From NCBI GenBank assembly GCA_963969395.1, contig OZ017805.1:12276001-12340000 (forward strand): 64,000 nucleotides of DNA, given 5' to 3'. Source of the DNA: Pseudoscleropodium purum (taxonomy: Eukaryota > Streptophyta > Bryopsida > Hypnales > Brachytheciaceae). Within the stretch, counting starts at the first letter, position 1; every line of letters begins with the position of its first letter. Below the pieces are notes generated by a model, which saw only the letters and a program-made list of their open reading frames with translations, was not told where the DNA came from and did not search any database. The translations under genes were made by a program, and so were the position numbers. Below, one piece after another: positions 26,400 through 38,479 of the stretch.

Positions 26400-29373
26400 A
26401 GTGACTTTTACCACAAAAACCTCTAGTGATAGTGAAACCTCGAGGGCATCAAGTTCTAGGCCTCATAGACAAGGCAATTTAGTGAATGGGTTTGAAAAAG
26501 GTCATAAATACAAATTGAATGCAATGTGGACAAACTTTTTTTTATACGGTGAATTTACCATTTTTCCTAGCTTGAAATCTAGCCTTTGAAGAAACAATGA
26601 TGAAAATGATTGAATTCAATAGGCCCTACATTTTGCCATCATACTATGACCTTTGATAGAAATTATTAAAGGAAGGAAAGACAAACATTCAAATACAATT
26701 GCATACTAGAACTAAAGATAGCATTCAAAAATTTAGAGCAACATTGTCTATTGATGGATGGAGCTCAATAAAAAAATTGGCCCTTGATCAATGCTATGCT
26801 TGTATCTTCCACTAGTGAGGAATTTCTTGGATTAGTGGATACAAGTGGATTTGAAAAGAATGGGGAGTATTTGGTAGTTGTGTTAGAAAAGTTTGTAGAA
26901 CAAGTTGGTCTCAAGAAGGTGATGCAAGTAACTATAGATAACGATCATGTAAATCCACTAGTGTGGAATTTGATATTTACTAAATATCCTCATATTTTTT
27001 ACTAGGGATGCGAGGCGCATGCATTGAATATGTTGATGAAAGATTGGGTGAGACAACTATGGATTGCAAAAAAGTGGATGAAGACCATGTGGTAGCAAAA
27101 TTTATCAAGAAGAGACAAATGTTGCTTATTATATTGCGGAAGTATTTGCTGAATCTTCGTTTGTTGATGTTAGGGGATACAAGATTTACTTCTAAATTCA
27201 TCATGATTGATTAGTTGACAAAGTTGATTGGAACATTGGAACAAATGGTGGTGGACCCTCAATGGACGGAATATATGCATACACTGAAGGACAAATGCAC
27301 TAGCAAAACCAAATCTAGAATCGTTGCCAAAGGGGTGAAGAAGATTGTTCAAGAGGACCATTTTTGGAATCGTTGCATCAATTTTGTATATATGGTTGAA
27401 CTAATTGCACTATGTGATTTGAATTCAAAGTTGCCATGCATGGAGAAGGTGTTGTATATCATGAGGAAGTTACAGAAGCATGTATATACATTAATAACAT
27501 TACAAAGCTCGCCTTTTAGTTTGTACAAAAGGCTTGCAATTCCATTGGAACAATCCTTTAGCCACCAAAGGGAAATGGAGAAGAACAATCTACATTCTAT
27601 TATAGCTTTTTTGAATTCATATCTTCTTTATGATAAAGAACTAGCCAACAATCCAGATGCAATGTCGGCATACAAACGTGTTTTCATGAAAATATATAAA
27701 CTAGAGGAGTATGCAACAATGGTAAGGGAATTCATGGCTTTTCGACATAGGGAACCTCCATTCTATAGAATGTTGAATCCGAGGGAACAAATGTTGTCCT
27801 CACATGCTTGGTGGGATTTTGAAGGTCCATGTGGTAAGCTTATAGCTCCATTAGCAAAGAGGATATTGACCCAACTAGTGTCATCATCTTCATGTAAACG
27901 AAATTGGATTAGCTATTCTTTTGTTCACAACAAATCGCAAAATAAGTTGAAGCCAAAGAGAGCAACAGATTTGGTGTATGTATATACCAATTCCAAAGTT
28001 GTAGCCACGTCGAAGGAAAAAGATGAAAAAAAATGGTACCTTGATAATGTGGAGTCAAAAGATTCGGATGGACCGGCATTGGAAGACAATGATGATGATG
28101 ATGACGAGGATGATGAAAGGGACAAGAATGACGAGTATGACCAATATGGTGCACCTCTATTGAACAATGAAGACGTTAGAGAAGATTCCACAATTTGGGC
28201 AATGATATGTATTATAACTTTAATCATCGCAATGCTGACTTTTAAAACAATTCGAATGATACATGACTTTCTTTAAGATGAGGGCAATCGTGGGTACAAT
28301 GAAAATCTCTCTTCGATAGATAGATTTGTAGATGGAACTGGATTCTTTAGTAGCCAAAACATTTTATCGGAAAATGATGTTGCTAATGTTGAGGTTGTGG
28401 AGCCAAATGAAAATACAATTAGCGATGATGGGACATTACTAACGGATGAAGCGGTCCTAGTTTCAAAATCTCCATCCATGACATTAGAAATGGTGCAAGA
28501 AAATGTCAAACAAAATGACAAGGGAAGATGTGAGGTCACTAAAGTAGACATCCAAATGGATGTAGGCAGCAATAGTGGCAATAAAGGTGAATCAAATATC
28601 GAAGTATAGAAGAATGGTGGTTCAATGGGAATGGCGTCCACAAATCTAATTCTTTTGGAGAGTAACAAAGGAAAGAAGCAAATGAGGCTAATTCTTGAAG
28701 TAATAAGATTTAGTGCTTTTCCACCAACATTGTTGAAGCCTGCTAGTAAAAGATTGGTTGGTTCAAAAAGTTCAAGGTATAGACAACGCCTAATGAACAT
28801 TTTAAAAGGAAGTTCTCTAGGCATCAATCTACAAAAAGTCATGTCATCACCTGCTGTCCAAACTGACATAGATAATGATGAGACATTGGCATTTATACGT
28901 GCTTGACATCTAGAGAAAGTAGCAATACAAGAACCCATCAAATTGACAAATTGTACTCCACAATCTGTGAATGCAATGGAGATAACTTTTCATGGACAAC
29001 TCGACCCTAAACCAAAACTCGTGGTTCAAGAATTGAGTAAGGGAAAACTTAAAAGAAAAATGCAACCTTTTACTATCTCTCTAGTGAAGAAAAAGAACCC
29101 CCTTGATGTAGATTTGATTGCTTCAAAGAAAAAGAAAAGAAAAATCCCTATTAGTAGAAAAAAAAATGTAAAGTTCCTATCAAAAGTAAAAAGGGATAAA
29201 AGGATCCAAAAAAACGGAGATCACCTAATTTAAAGGAAGCAATGAAGAAAACAATGATACTTAATTCATCTTCATCAGATGATATGGAAGATGACTCCAA
29301 CAATGAAGATGTTGGATGGAGAGCTAGAAGAGAGAGTAGCACAACTAAGGTAAAAGGAGATAGTAATTATTAG
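26400..29373 (+). pseudogene. hAT transposase pseudogene, copy 2, with long C-terminal extension
   Basis: The DUF659-type core opens with KFRATLSIDGWSS (about 26725), then LGLVDTSGFEKNGEYL (about 26830), VMQVTIDNDHVNP (about 26920), KYPHIF and GCEAHALNMLMKDW (about 27005), LGDTRFTSKFIM (about 27175), and an intact 353-codon stretch (27215-28276). That stretch holds AWWDFEGPCGKLIAPLAKRI, CKRNWISYSFVHNKSQNKL and ATDLVYVYTN, the hAT dimerisation block. One frame change lies between about 27030 and 27110. The stop at 28274-28276 is probably premature: copy 1 reads FLLDEG where this copy reads FL-stop-DEG, and the same frame continues through 28397-28609, 28625-28906 and 28943-29233. The tail is acidic first (DDDDDEDDERDKND), then Lys-rich (ASKKKKRKIPISRKK). 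The enzyme would cut and paste its own element. Confidence 0.85.
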
Positions 29374-29729
29374 CCATAGGAATTGAGGAGATGTAAGCTT
29401 AGGTATTTGAGTGTTTAGTTGCTCATGATATATTGAGCACATAATGCCAATGGATTGTTTAATCATTTCATTATAGAAATAGTTTGCTTATTGATGATAT
29501 AAATTAAATTAATCTATTAGGATGTTAAGGTGATTTTGTTTCAAAAACCAAGTGAAATCCTACTAAAGAATTAAAAATGGATTATGTTTTTCTTTTTTTA
29601 AATGGAGCATGATGTATTAGCATATTGCAATATCCATGGCTTTCTTATTCATGTCATTGTTTTGTTGTACAATTCCATCCCTTTCAATGACACTTGCAAT
29701 ATAAGAAAACACTAAATCCAAGTTCAAAC

Positions 29730-29945
29730 AACTACAAGTAGTTTTTAGTCAAAATATTAGTAATACTAATACCAAAAGATCCTAAACCGCTCACTTGAAG
29801 TACTAGAACCACCAAACTCGTCCTATCTACTTTGTTCATCCGCCGCATCCATGCCATCTGTCTTCTGACAACACTTTGGATGCTGCGTCCATTGGGGTCC
29901 GTGCATCCGAACATTTGAAATTTGGATGTCAATTTTCCTCAAATG
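29730..29945. repeat. Degenerate MITE-like GTCCGNNNCATCC repeat
   Basis: CATCCGCCGCATCCATGCC, GACAACACTTTGGATGCTGCG and GGGGTCCGTGCATCCGAAC resemble the interior of the MITEs at 53661-53899 and 62395-62679 (GCGTCCGTTGGCGTCCGTGCGG). The CAGGG ends are not preserved, so no target duplication can be read. Confidence 0.35.
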
Positions 29946-30524
29946 TTTAGATTCATCAACCTTGTTGGAAATGCTTGAAAGAGACTACCTTTCAAAAGAA
30001 GTACCCGCAAATTCTGAATGGTTCTATATCACAAATGCTTAACAAACGCAAGAGTGTCTTACAATATGAATTTCTTGATGTAGTCAAAGGTGAAGGGACA
30101 CTATGACCATGATGTAGTAGAAGCATTGCATCCCCTCATCTTCACTGAATTATAATATAAAGAATGCATCTTGTATGTGCCCACAAAGACGGAGAAGTGG
30201 GAGACTAGATCAAAGGAGACATTGGGGACAAAGAAGAAAAGAGATGGTACAACGAGTAAAGTGTGGTGTGCTGAACCAAGTCCACATTCCTTGCGTACAG
30301 ACTATAGTGAGTTGAGCAATTGTTATTGCTAAGTTAGTTGTAAGCAATGCCAAAATCATATTGTAGTCATATTTTAAATGGAAGTTATATTCTAGTGCTG
30401 AAGAATTCATGTCATCTGTTTTGGCTTGTCCTTTGCATACGTGAACTATAATTAGGATTGCCAATTTAGTAGAACAATGTGGCTTTTGTAATTGCATAGG
30501 TGAACTAGACCTTAAATTCTCTAC

Positions 30525-33500
30525 AATAGGTAGTGTTGTACACGTAGTCTAGGTGTAAGTATCTTTATATATGAAAACGTGGTAAGATGATACGAATTAT
30601 CATCCCAAGGAATTCTAGATGTGTTTCCAAACTTTAGTATCCGGATGATCGTTTTCTCTTCTACCGACTATTCTCTTCCACTCTTTTCCAAAATCAACTA
30701 TTACCTAGATTCCAATTCGGATTCGGATTCACTCGGTTTTTGGTTACGTCTCTAAATACACTGGTTTTCAATTCTTCTACTTTTCCATCAAAGAGTCCGC
30801 TCTTGGTCTTTGAAGGGATAGAGACTTCACTACTCTTTCTCTAATTCACTATATAGGTAAAAACAACAAACCAACACCCAAATACTCAAGGTGTTATAGT
30901 ACAGAAGGTAGATCCAGATCCTCACAGCATTCCAGATGGCCGATTTGGAATGTAGATCATTCAGGATTGCTTTCACTCCTCCTTACTACAACGACAGATT
31001 TCAAGCACCCGGAATTTACAAGGGGGTAATCTTTTTAGGTTTAAGATGGATCCCAAGGTTGGTAGGCCTTCCGGTGAGTGGGAGTTTCCTTTGACAGTCG
31101 CTAATCTCCGCACATAATTGTTTCCAATTCCGAATATGCACTCATACCACTCTTCACTAAAAAATGGATTACCGTTCCGGTAGTTCAAAAGCACCACGTG
31201 CAACTCCTTTGTCTTGTATCTAACAGCATTACAATAGCACTTCCTTAATCCAAACCAGTTATACGAAATCCAAATTCCTCCTCACCCGTCCTTTTCACAT
31301 CTCAATACTCCAACAAACCAATACAATCTGGATACCTAGTTGAAGCCAGAATATTCACCAAGTGATTCAAATTAAAGAAGGGAATGGAATACAATAAAAT
31401 AATTGCTAGGATAGAATGAGGGCAACAAACTTGCCTACCCTTAAAAACCAAAACCAAAGCCAAAGTCAACACCTAAAAAGCCAAAAAGGCACACTGGAAA
31501 TCAGGGCAACCAACCAGTGAACAACTCGGGCTATTCGGACTATTCACAATCTAATTGTCCCTACAAATCCGGAACTCTTAAAACAATCCAAAACCCGAAC
31601 CCACGCTTGGAAATCTTGTTCTAGAATGAAAATCCTACCTAACTACCTATACTCTATCTATCCCACCATGGCTTCTTTGAACTGCTCCCGCTTTGACTGC
31701 CTAGAATCTTCCCCAAAGCCTTCATCGGTGTACTCTTTGTTGATGATCGAGTTTGAGGCTTCCGTGAAACTTAGGGAGGTGAGTCTTCTAATTCCGTCTC
31801 TTCTTTAGATCTAGATTTCAACACCTCCTTTTCTAACTCCTCAATCTTTTGAATCTCCGGATCCTTGGCTTGTGGCGATTCACTCAGTTCAATCTTAGCA
31901 TGATTCCATTTTGGCGTCGACTGCTGCATATGGGAGAAATCTTGCGGATGAGATTGAGCCGGATTTGTCATTACTCCAATCCATGTGTTGAGGTTTCTGC
32001 GAACAACCAATTTAGATACCATAAACCTTCCGGCCATGATTTTTCCAAATGGTAGAAAAATTAGGACGGAAACCCCTTGCTTTGCCGAAACAGACTTTTC
32101 ACTTGCCCCTTTTTCCAGCTCTGGTGCCATTGGTCTTGATGGAGTCTATGCTTGATTACCTGATGGACCTATTACTAGAGTGAGGATAGAATTCAGTCCC
32201 TCCAATTGTGGCTGAACCAGACTACTAGAAGCCTGCCGGCTAAGAGTCTGTCAAACTAGAGTATCCCAAAATATGTTCTTGGGGACTTCCGGAAACCCTT
32301 CTAAGTCGAAGGCCTGTTCTAGATCTAGGTATCCCAACAACTTCTGCATGTCCTTCAAAACAATCCCTATCCGAGCTATGAAGTTGACCAAGATCTTTAC
32401 CATCCTTGATTTGGTCATATGTCCTTCCTTCTCCAATCAAGCGGTGTAGAGGTCAGCTTAGATCACCGTATGCTCCGGAACCATGATGAATTCTTTGAAA
32501 TTGTAGACGAGTCGAAGAGCCTCCATCTCCTTCCGTCTCACCGCGTTTAGCTCCCCCTTCGTCCACTTGAGTTGGGACTTGAAGCTGTCCCTTTCCTCCT
32601 CCAACTTTCGGATCTATTCCTCCTTGTATCAAAACTCCTCCGGATTTGAGTGTTTCCGAATCTCCTCCAAAATTTGGTTCGATTCTACCTTGAATTCACA
32701 TGCGATAAAGAGCAAGTGATCCTCTAGATCACAATACATCTGTTTGGCCTACTGCATCTATTGGATTCCAGCTTCAAAGAATTCCAGTTTTGGGGGATGT
32801 TCTAGATTTGGAATCGGTTCCTCCCGTTCCGATATTGACGCCTTCCCTCGTGCTGTCGGATTTGTGGACTTCCTTTGTTTCCGGTCCACTACTTCTTCTT
32901 CCTCTTCCAGTTGCTCTTCTTCTCCGGATTCCTTCTCCTCCTTCTCCAACTCATCTGTGAGGCCGTACTTCAGGATTTCGACTTCGGTGTTGTACTGAAT
33001 CGTCTCCTCTACACTCTAGACCTCCTTGTGGTGATAGAGGTGGAACAGATACAACGTGATAGGTCTGTACTTCGCCCAGCCTACGTGCTCTACAAGTTTG
33101 CCCACTACTCGTTGAATCACTCTCCTCCAATCGACAATCCAGTCCTCAAAAGCCTCCAAATTGTTGTTGGCTACCATGACTAAAACCCGGATAGGCTTTT
33201 CTGAATACAAGATCGGAATTAGAAAATTCAGTACCCGTCTATGCTTCTCGTTCTTACAGTCACTAATGGCAAAACCCTCCTTTGAGTGGTTCTAACTCCG
33301 GAACTTTCCGGCTATATATTTATCTACTCTTCCGACTAGTCCGAGTTCATTTTTGTTAAACAAGTAGACATCCGCCTAGATGTCTTCCGTCTAAGCTATG
33401 GGTCAATTTATCACTATCAACTCGTACTGATTTGGAACTCCGTGAATGAGTTCTTGAATCATTTCTTCATTCTTCATGCTCCACGACCTATCTAACAATC

Positions 33501-34105
33501 CGATGCACCCAATATACATGAGGTCCTCCTCTAACTGAGCTTGGTGAGCTGGATCGGAAGGGATAACTGGACAAACCATCCAAGCTACAACTCCAAACTT
33601 TTGTGTAGCTGGATTGGCAACCGCTGCCATGAATCATTGATAACTAATAACCTATTTCAGTATTGATCTTTCTGTTCTCTTCCTATCTCGGTCACTAACT
33701 TACCACTCTTTTTCTTAACTATACGTTCACTAAGTTTAGTAAGTAGAGAGGGAAAAAAAGAGAAGTGGCGGTGGGTTTAAGTACCTAGCTTGTGGTCAAC
33801 AATTCCCAGTGGAGAACGGGTAGAAGACCATTCCCCTAACAGTCTCCTAGTTTCCTAGACCGGAAGTCTAGAACGTAGGTTTTAGGAATCTAGTACTTTT
33901 CCGGATCTCGGATCCGTATTGGATTTGTTTTCGTAACGTTACTAACAGTTTTAGCAATCCGGAAATTGACTATTTCTATTATAGTCGTAGTGTAGTGGAA
34001 ATCTCTAGGGATTACCAAAAGAAATAAAATTTGCAAGTCTATCTAATCTTTATTCTAGACTAATTTATCTGGTTTGAGTTTTTGTGCTCCTACAAGTAGC
34101 TATGT
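30525..34105 (-). mobile_element. Single-gene element, copy C (decayed)
   Basis: Similarity to copy B runs well outside the coding part. Upstream, both share a segment with CTAGGAAACTAGGAGACTGTTAGG-type sequence and a pre-ATG stretch around AAAGAGTGGTAAGTTAG. Downstream, both share a GGCTTTGGTTTTGG tract, GCAAGTTTGTTGCCCTC and GGGTGAGGAGGAATTTGGATTT. The 3' edge near 30525-30600 pairs with B at about 16690-16790. The length of about 3.6 kb agrees with B. Ends are approximate and no target duplication is claimed. Confidence 0.6.
31771..33630 (-). pseudogene. Element-family protein, copy C
   Basis: One frame runs from ATG at 33630 to about 31771, broken only by stops. Blocks matching copy A are LEEDLMYIGCIGLLDRSWSMKN, the VDKYIAGKFRS region, SKEGFAISDCKNEKHRRVLN, FLIPILYSEKPIRVLV, WIVDWRRVIQRVVGKLVEHV and PITLYLFHLYHHKEV. 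An acidic stretch EKEEKESGEEEQLEEEEEVV follows, then a long helical segment (EERDSFKSQLKWTKGELNAV), and a C-terminal part with PHMQQSTPKWN. This is copy A's architecture: N-terminal domain, acidic linker, coiled coil, tail. The gene is inactive. Confidence 0.75.
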
Positions 34106-34599
34106 AGTAGGCCTTGTCACTATTTAGCATTCAATAAGCATAGTTGTCGAGGGCGAATTCATCCTTTTGTCTCAAAGAAGTGAAGTCATGCGTTCCATTC
34201 ATGTTTTATAAGTGAGAGAATTGTCTTTCAAGTAATTCATGTCAACTAGGAGGTCACGACGTAATGTTGTAGCACATGTGCTTTTATTGTAAAGGCGGTA
34301 CAAGTAAGCTTTCTCATATATATCGAAGTGACTAATTCAATGACCAACATAGGCCTTCAAAGTTGGTGACAAAGTCATCTTGATGAATCCTTAGTAGGTG
34401 CGGTAGAAAGTGGCTATTGATTCAGTTAGTGGATTGATGTAAAGTTGGCTTCCATAATAGACTAACCAATTGACGAATACGACGTCCAAGACGTCTAGTA
34501 GACCTTTCTATCCGTCTAATAAAGTCAATTTTATGCTTTGACTTTTAAAAAATTACCTTCATTTACCTTAGCCTATTTGGCAACCATGTAGCGTGTACA

Positions 34600-34975
34600 T
34601 GGTATATTTTGAAGGTGCATGCGGGTCTCATTTGGAAGGGCGACCATGGGTGTGGGGCAAGTGGGCAACCTTGGGTGTGAAAAGTCACCCTTTAGAACCC
34701 GTAGTTGCCTCGTCCAAAATTCATTTGCATCTACTTACCTACGGTTGCCTTACTTTGACCCACATGCACCCAACAAGACTTGTGGTCGTCCTTCAAGGAC
34801 CTGCGATCACCTTCCAAACCCGCGATTGTCCACCAAATATACGCAGTCGCCTTCCTACAACCTATACACACACCTTTAAACTTGGATTCATCCCTCTAAA
34901 ACTCGCAGTTGCCCTTCAAGTACCCGTGTGCACCCTAGACCCACGAGTGCTTCACCTGTCTTCGCTCCACCTATA
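34600..34975. repeat. Degenerate minisatellite (CGCRGTTGCCTTCCA-like)
   Basis: Variants of a CGYGRTYGCCTTCCAAAC unit recur at roughly 20-40 base spacing: CGTAGTTGCCTCGTCC, ACGGTTGCCTTAC, TGTGGTCGTCCTTC, TGCGATCACCTTCC, CGCGATTGTCCACC, CGCAGTCGCCTTCC, CGCAGTTGCCCTTC. Two overlapping open frames here owe their length to the repeat. No gene is supported. Confidence 0.5.
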
Positions 34976-35224
34976 TATTCAATTGCCCTTGTCTTAGTAT
35001 ACTCTTTTTTTCATTTTAGCTTTGTGTCTTGTATCCATTTGTGGCAATGTGGCTATTCGCATGAGCCCTATGTGTTAAAACTTTAAATTTTTCTACATTC
35101 ATCCACATTTCTTGATACAATTACAAAGTCTTCATTTCAATAATCATTCACAAACATTAAAAACAACAACACTATGTCACTTCCTATCTTTGCTATTGTA
35201 AACATTGTAGGTGAAGTGAGAAAG

Positions 35225-35870
35225 GCAACCAAAGACAAGCTTTGCAAGTACAAGGGCACCATTCACTAAAAGCAATGGCACGTGTTAAATAGCAAAAACC
35301 ACCTTGCTTGCAGAGGCTAGGAAGACAAGCTTGAGCCATGGACTATGCAAATGTGCAAAGAGTATATTGAATAGTGCCACATCGACAAATTTCATTTAGA
35401 TAAGGTAGTAGGGGACCTTACAAACGATATCCATCACCATTCTTTTCCTATTAAATGTACAATGCGTCTAGCAAATTTTCCAAATGCACTTCCTATTGCC
35501 ATCATGAGAGATAAGACCAAATCCATAGGTGACCTCTAATGGACCCATGATCATTTGTATGCCATGTTCAATTTGATGACTTACATGCCACCTTCTTGGG
35601 AACACAGTGGTGACACAATGTTAGAGACAAAATTTGGGGGCAAAGACTTGCTTTGGAGTTGGCGACAAATAAAATATGATTTTAAAAAAGGACCTACTAG
35701 CTTGCAATTGAATTGGGAAACTAAACCAACCAAAATTACTAGAGTTGCACCGAGGCTCATGGAAAGCGGTTTACAAAATGAAGGCAAGAGGGCAGTTTTC
35801 TACCAATGCCTTGGTGAATATTTTGATATCAACTCAAAAACCTCCAAGTGGGATCCTCGTCCATAAAATC
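35225..35870 (+). pseudogene. Unidentified coding fragment
   Basis: A 103-codon open stretch (35555-35866) is preceded in frame by HIDKFHLDKVVGDLTND, MRLANFPNALPIAIMRDKTK and a stop. It continues with LYAMFNLMTYMPPSWEHSGD, FKKGPTSLQLNWETKP and ECLGEY-like sequence (QCLGEYFDINSKTSKWDPRP). I do not recognise the family. No membrane segment, signal peptide or catalytic motif stands out. The flanking 36100-37300 holds nothing recognisable. Confidence 0.35.
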
Positions 35871-37325
35871 ACTATTGGAATTTAGAAGGACAAAGAATGG
35901 CCAACTACAAAAATGCATCCCTAGAAGATTTGAACTCTATGCAATACCTCAATTCTACATATGGGCCTTATTACTAAAGTCAAGCACTCGATTATCTACT
36001 CGAAGAACACTCCTTGCAAACAAAGAGGACCCTCCAAGCTCTAAAAAACTCCAACATCTTGAATTCCATTTTCAATGTGGATAGACTTGCTTCACAAACT
36101 TGTGGCAAGTGTTAGGTTGAGCTTGGGAATTCATCAAACGATCCAAAACATGGTGAAGGAAGTGGTTTTCAAAACAAACCAAATATTATTTTCTAAACAC
36201 TTTCTATTTTTGGTTAGTTCTATATACGGATATGCATTTCGTAAAAATCTACGTTATATAAGGCCACTGGTACATGGTCATATGCCTATATGGTATGAAA
36301 GTATGCAAACACACTTGTATCACTTTGTGATGTAGGATTATTTGTGAATTCTTCCTCTATTAGGTTGTACTATATTCATATATTGCAATTTGATATTGCT
36401 TAAATTTTCAAATGGATTATATTAATTTAGGCTCAAAAGTCTCTAAGTTTTATTTGACTTTAAATTCTCATTTACATTTAGAAATAACTGAGTAATAACA
36501 CTTTGGTTTTATTATAAATTTATAATAGAGGTTTTCGCTACAACAAAAACACAATATCTTATTTTCCATTCACTGATTTACTAGCATTTCAATATAATAG
36601 GCTTTGAGTAGCAAAAAATTGCTTTTAAGTGCCCCATGGGCCATGGCCCATTTCAATTCTTCATAGATGTTCACTTCAAATTAGTTTAGCTTTAAGTCAT
36701 TACCTATTTATTGCTTAGAAGATATCTAAGATAAAATATGTGAAACAACTATTGACTTGGATATCAAGAGAATCTTTATTTTGTAAAATATTTCATCAAG
36801 TATTTGTGTAACTTTTGAAGAAACGATTCTATGATTGTATACCAATTATGAACTTCATATTTCCATTTGAAATCCTAAGATAGTGCATTAAACCTACTAT
36901 ATGGCTTAGGACATTCATCCATTCATCGAATCAAAAGATTTTAAAAAATTAGAAATATAATTTTATAAACGAACAAAATTACTAAATGTCTACCCTAGTC
37001 ACCAACCTCATGTACCTTTCCTTGAAATTTCAATTAGTAATTCCAAACAATGCAAACAAATGTGAGTATATAATTCCATGTCAAAAGAGAAGGAGACAAC
37101 AAAATATTCAATTTTTTCTTTAAATCAACGAATAGACTAATACACCAATTCCACAATTTCTTCTATACAGACTAAGAGACTATTAGAAGCTTGAACCATG
37201 TGTACTTCAAAATACCATTGAAAATTTTTATTTATTTATATATTTACTTGACATAAGCGACATCAAAGAAAATTGTTTTTCCACAATGTTTCTTAGAATT
37301 GTAATCCTTGTGAGTTGTGACTTCT

Positions 37326-38470
37326 TCATCTGATGAGAAAGCCACTCATAATAGGCTCAGGCCCCATTTCTACTATCTTTGCTTCATTTTTTCCAAAAGT
37401 ATCTCTAGACCACCTATGCCACTCTCTATAGTACTCACACTTAGCCTCTAATTTATGCACCTCATCTTCTATCATTGCTACTTTCTTTTCATGGAACTTC
37501 ACCAACTCCCAAAGCATTTGTAATTCTCCATCTTTCTGTCCATATTTATAGCCAAAAGGTATCTACGAGGCATGTTCTATAGCAGCATCGTAATATTTTC
37601 TTTTCTTTTCTTTTATTTCAAATTTGAGGATTTGCCTTCTCTATTCTACCATTCAACATCTATGTTGAAGGGTTCTAAGTTTTGATTCCCATACTAAATA
37701 CTCATTTGTTATATAAGCCTTCCGCTTCTACATTTCTTGAAGTACAAATCATGGTTAGTCTTGAAGGCATCAAAGTCTTTATCATTCTCTTCAATGGTGT
37801 TTTTTATAGACTTCTTCAGTTTCAATTCATGCGCAAAGCTACAATTGGCCTCACTCTCCTTCAAACTCTTCAACTGTTCATTCTTGGCATACAAAGTCAA
37901 TCTTGCACTTTGTACTTTTGCAAGCAAAATTTGTTCATTGTCCTTTGAATCACTTCCAAAATCACTTTGCTCTTCCTCTTTGATTGTGATTGAGTCCTCA
38001 ACATATTTCCCCTCCTAATCAGTTCCCACCTTTAAGGACTTTCTTTGTTCTTCCATGGAAACATCTTCATCATTACTATGGAAAGAAAACCCACCATATT
38101 TATGAGTATGCTCATTTGAGCTAGAAGTAGCCAACTATAGTACCTTTTCATTGGGAACAATTGACTTCCCAGGCTTTACGGTTTGAAGCATCTTCTTCCA
38201 ATCATAGGATAATTCTATCCCTACTAATTTGGATTTCTCAAGATGGATACCAATAGAAAGCTCTTTGAGCATTGTCCAATCCATCTCCTTCAATACAACT
38301 TCAATATATATCATTTGGGCTAGAAAGAAATAGAAATCATCGTTGCGATACATTATGTCCTCTAGAGACAAAACAAACCATATTTTATAGCATTTGCGCA
38401 TAAAAGCCATGTTCTTGCAATATGCAAAATTTACCTTGTTGGTATTCACATGTTTACGATGACAATACAA
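37326..38470 (-). pseudogene. KVDW-like family copy K3
   Basis: From right to left, a 111-codon open frame contains FLAQMIYIEVVLKEMDWTML, which resembles the MVYVELLLVYKVDWST segment of K1 and K4. It is followed in the next blocks by a coiled-coil region (LLAKVQSARLTLYAKNEQLK, about 37860) and by MLWELVKFHEKKVAMIEDEV (about 37517). The two main blocks are separated by stops. It is shorter and more diverged than K1 and K2, so assignment is tentative. Confidence 0.45.
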
Positions 38471-38479
38471 TTAAAATAA

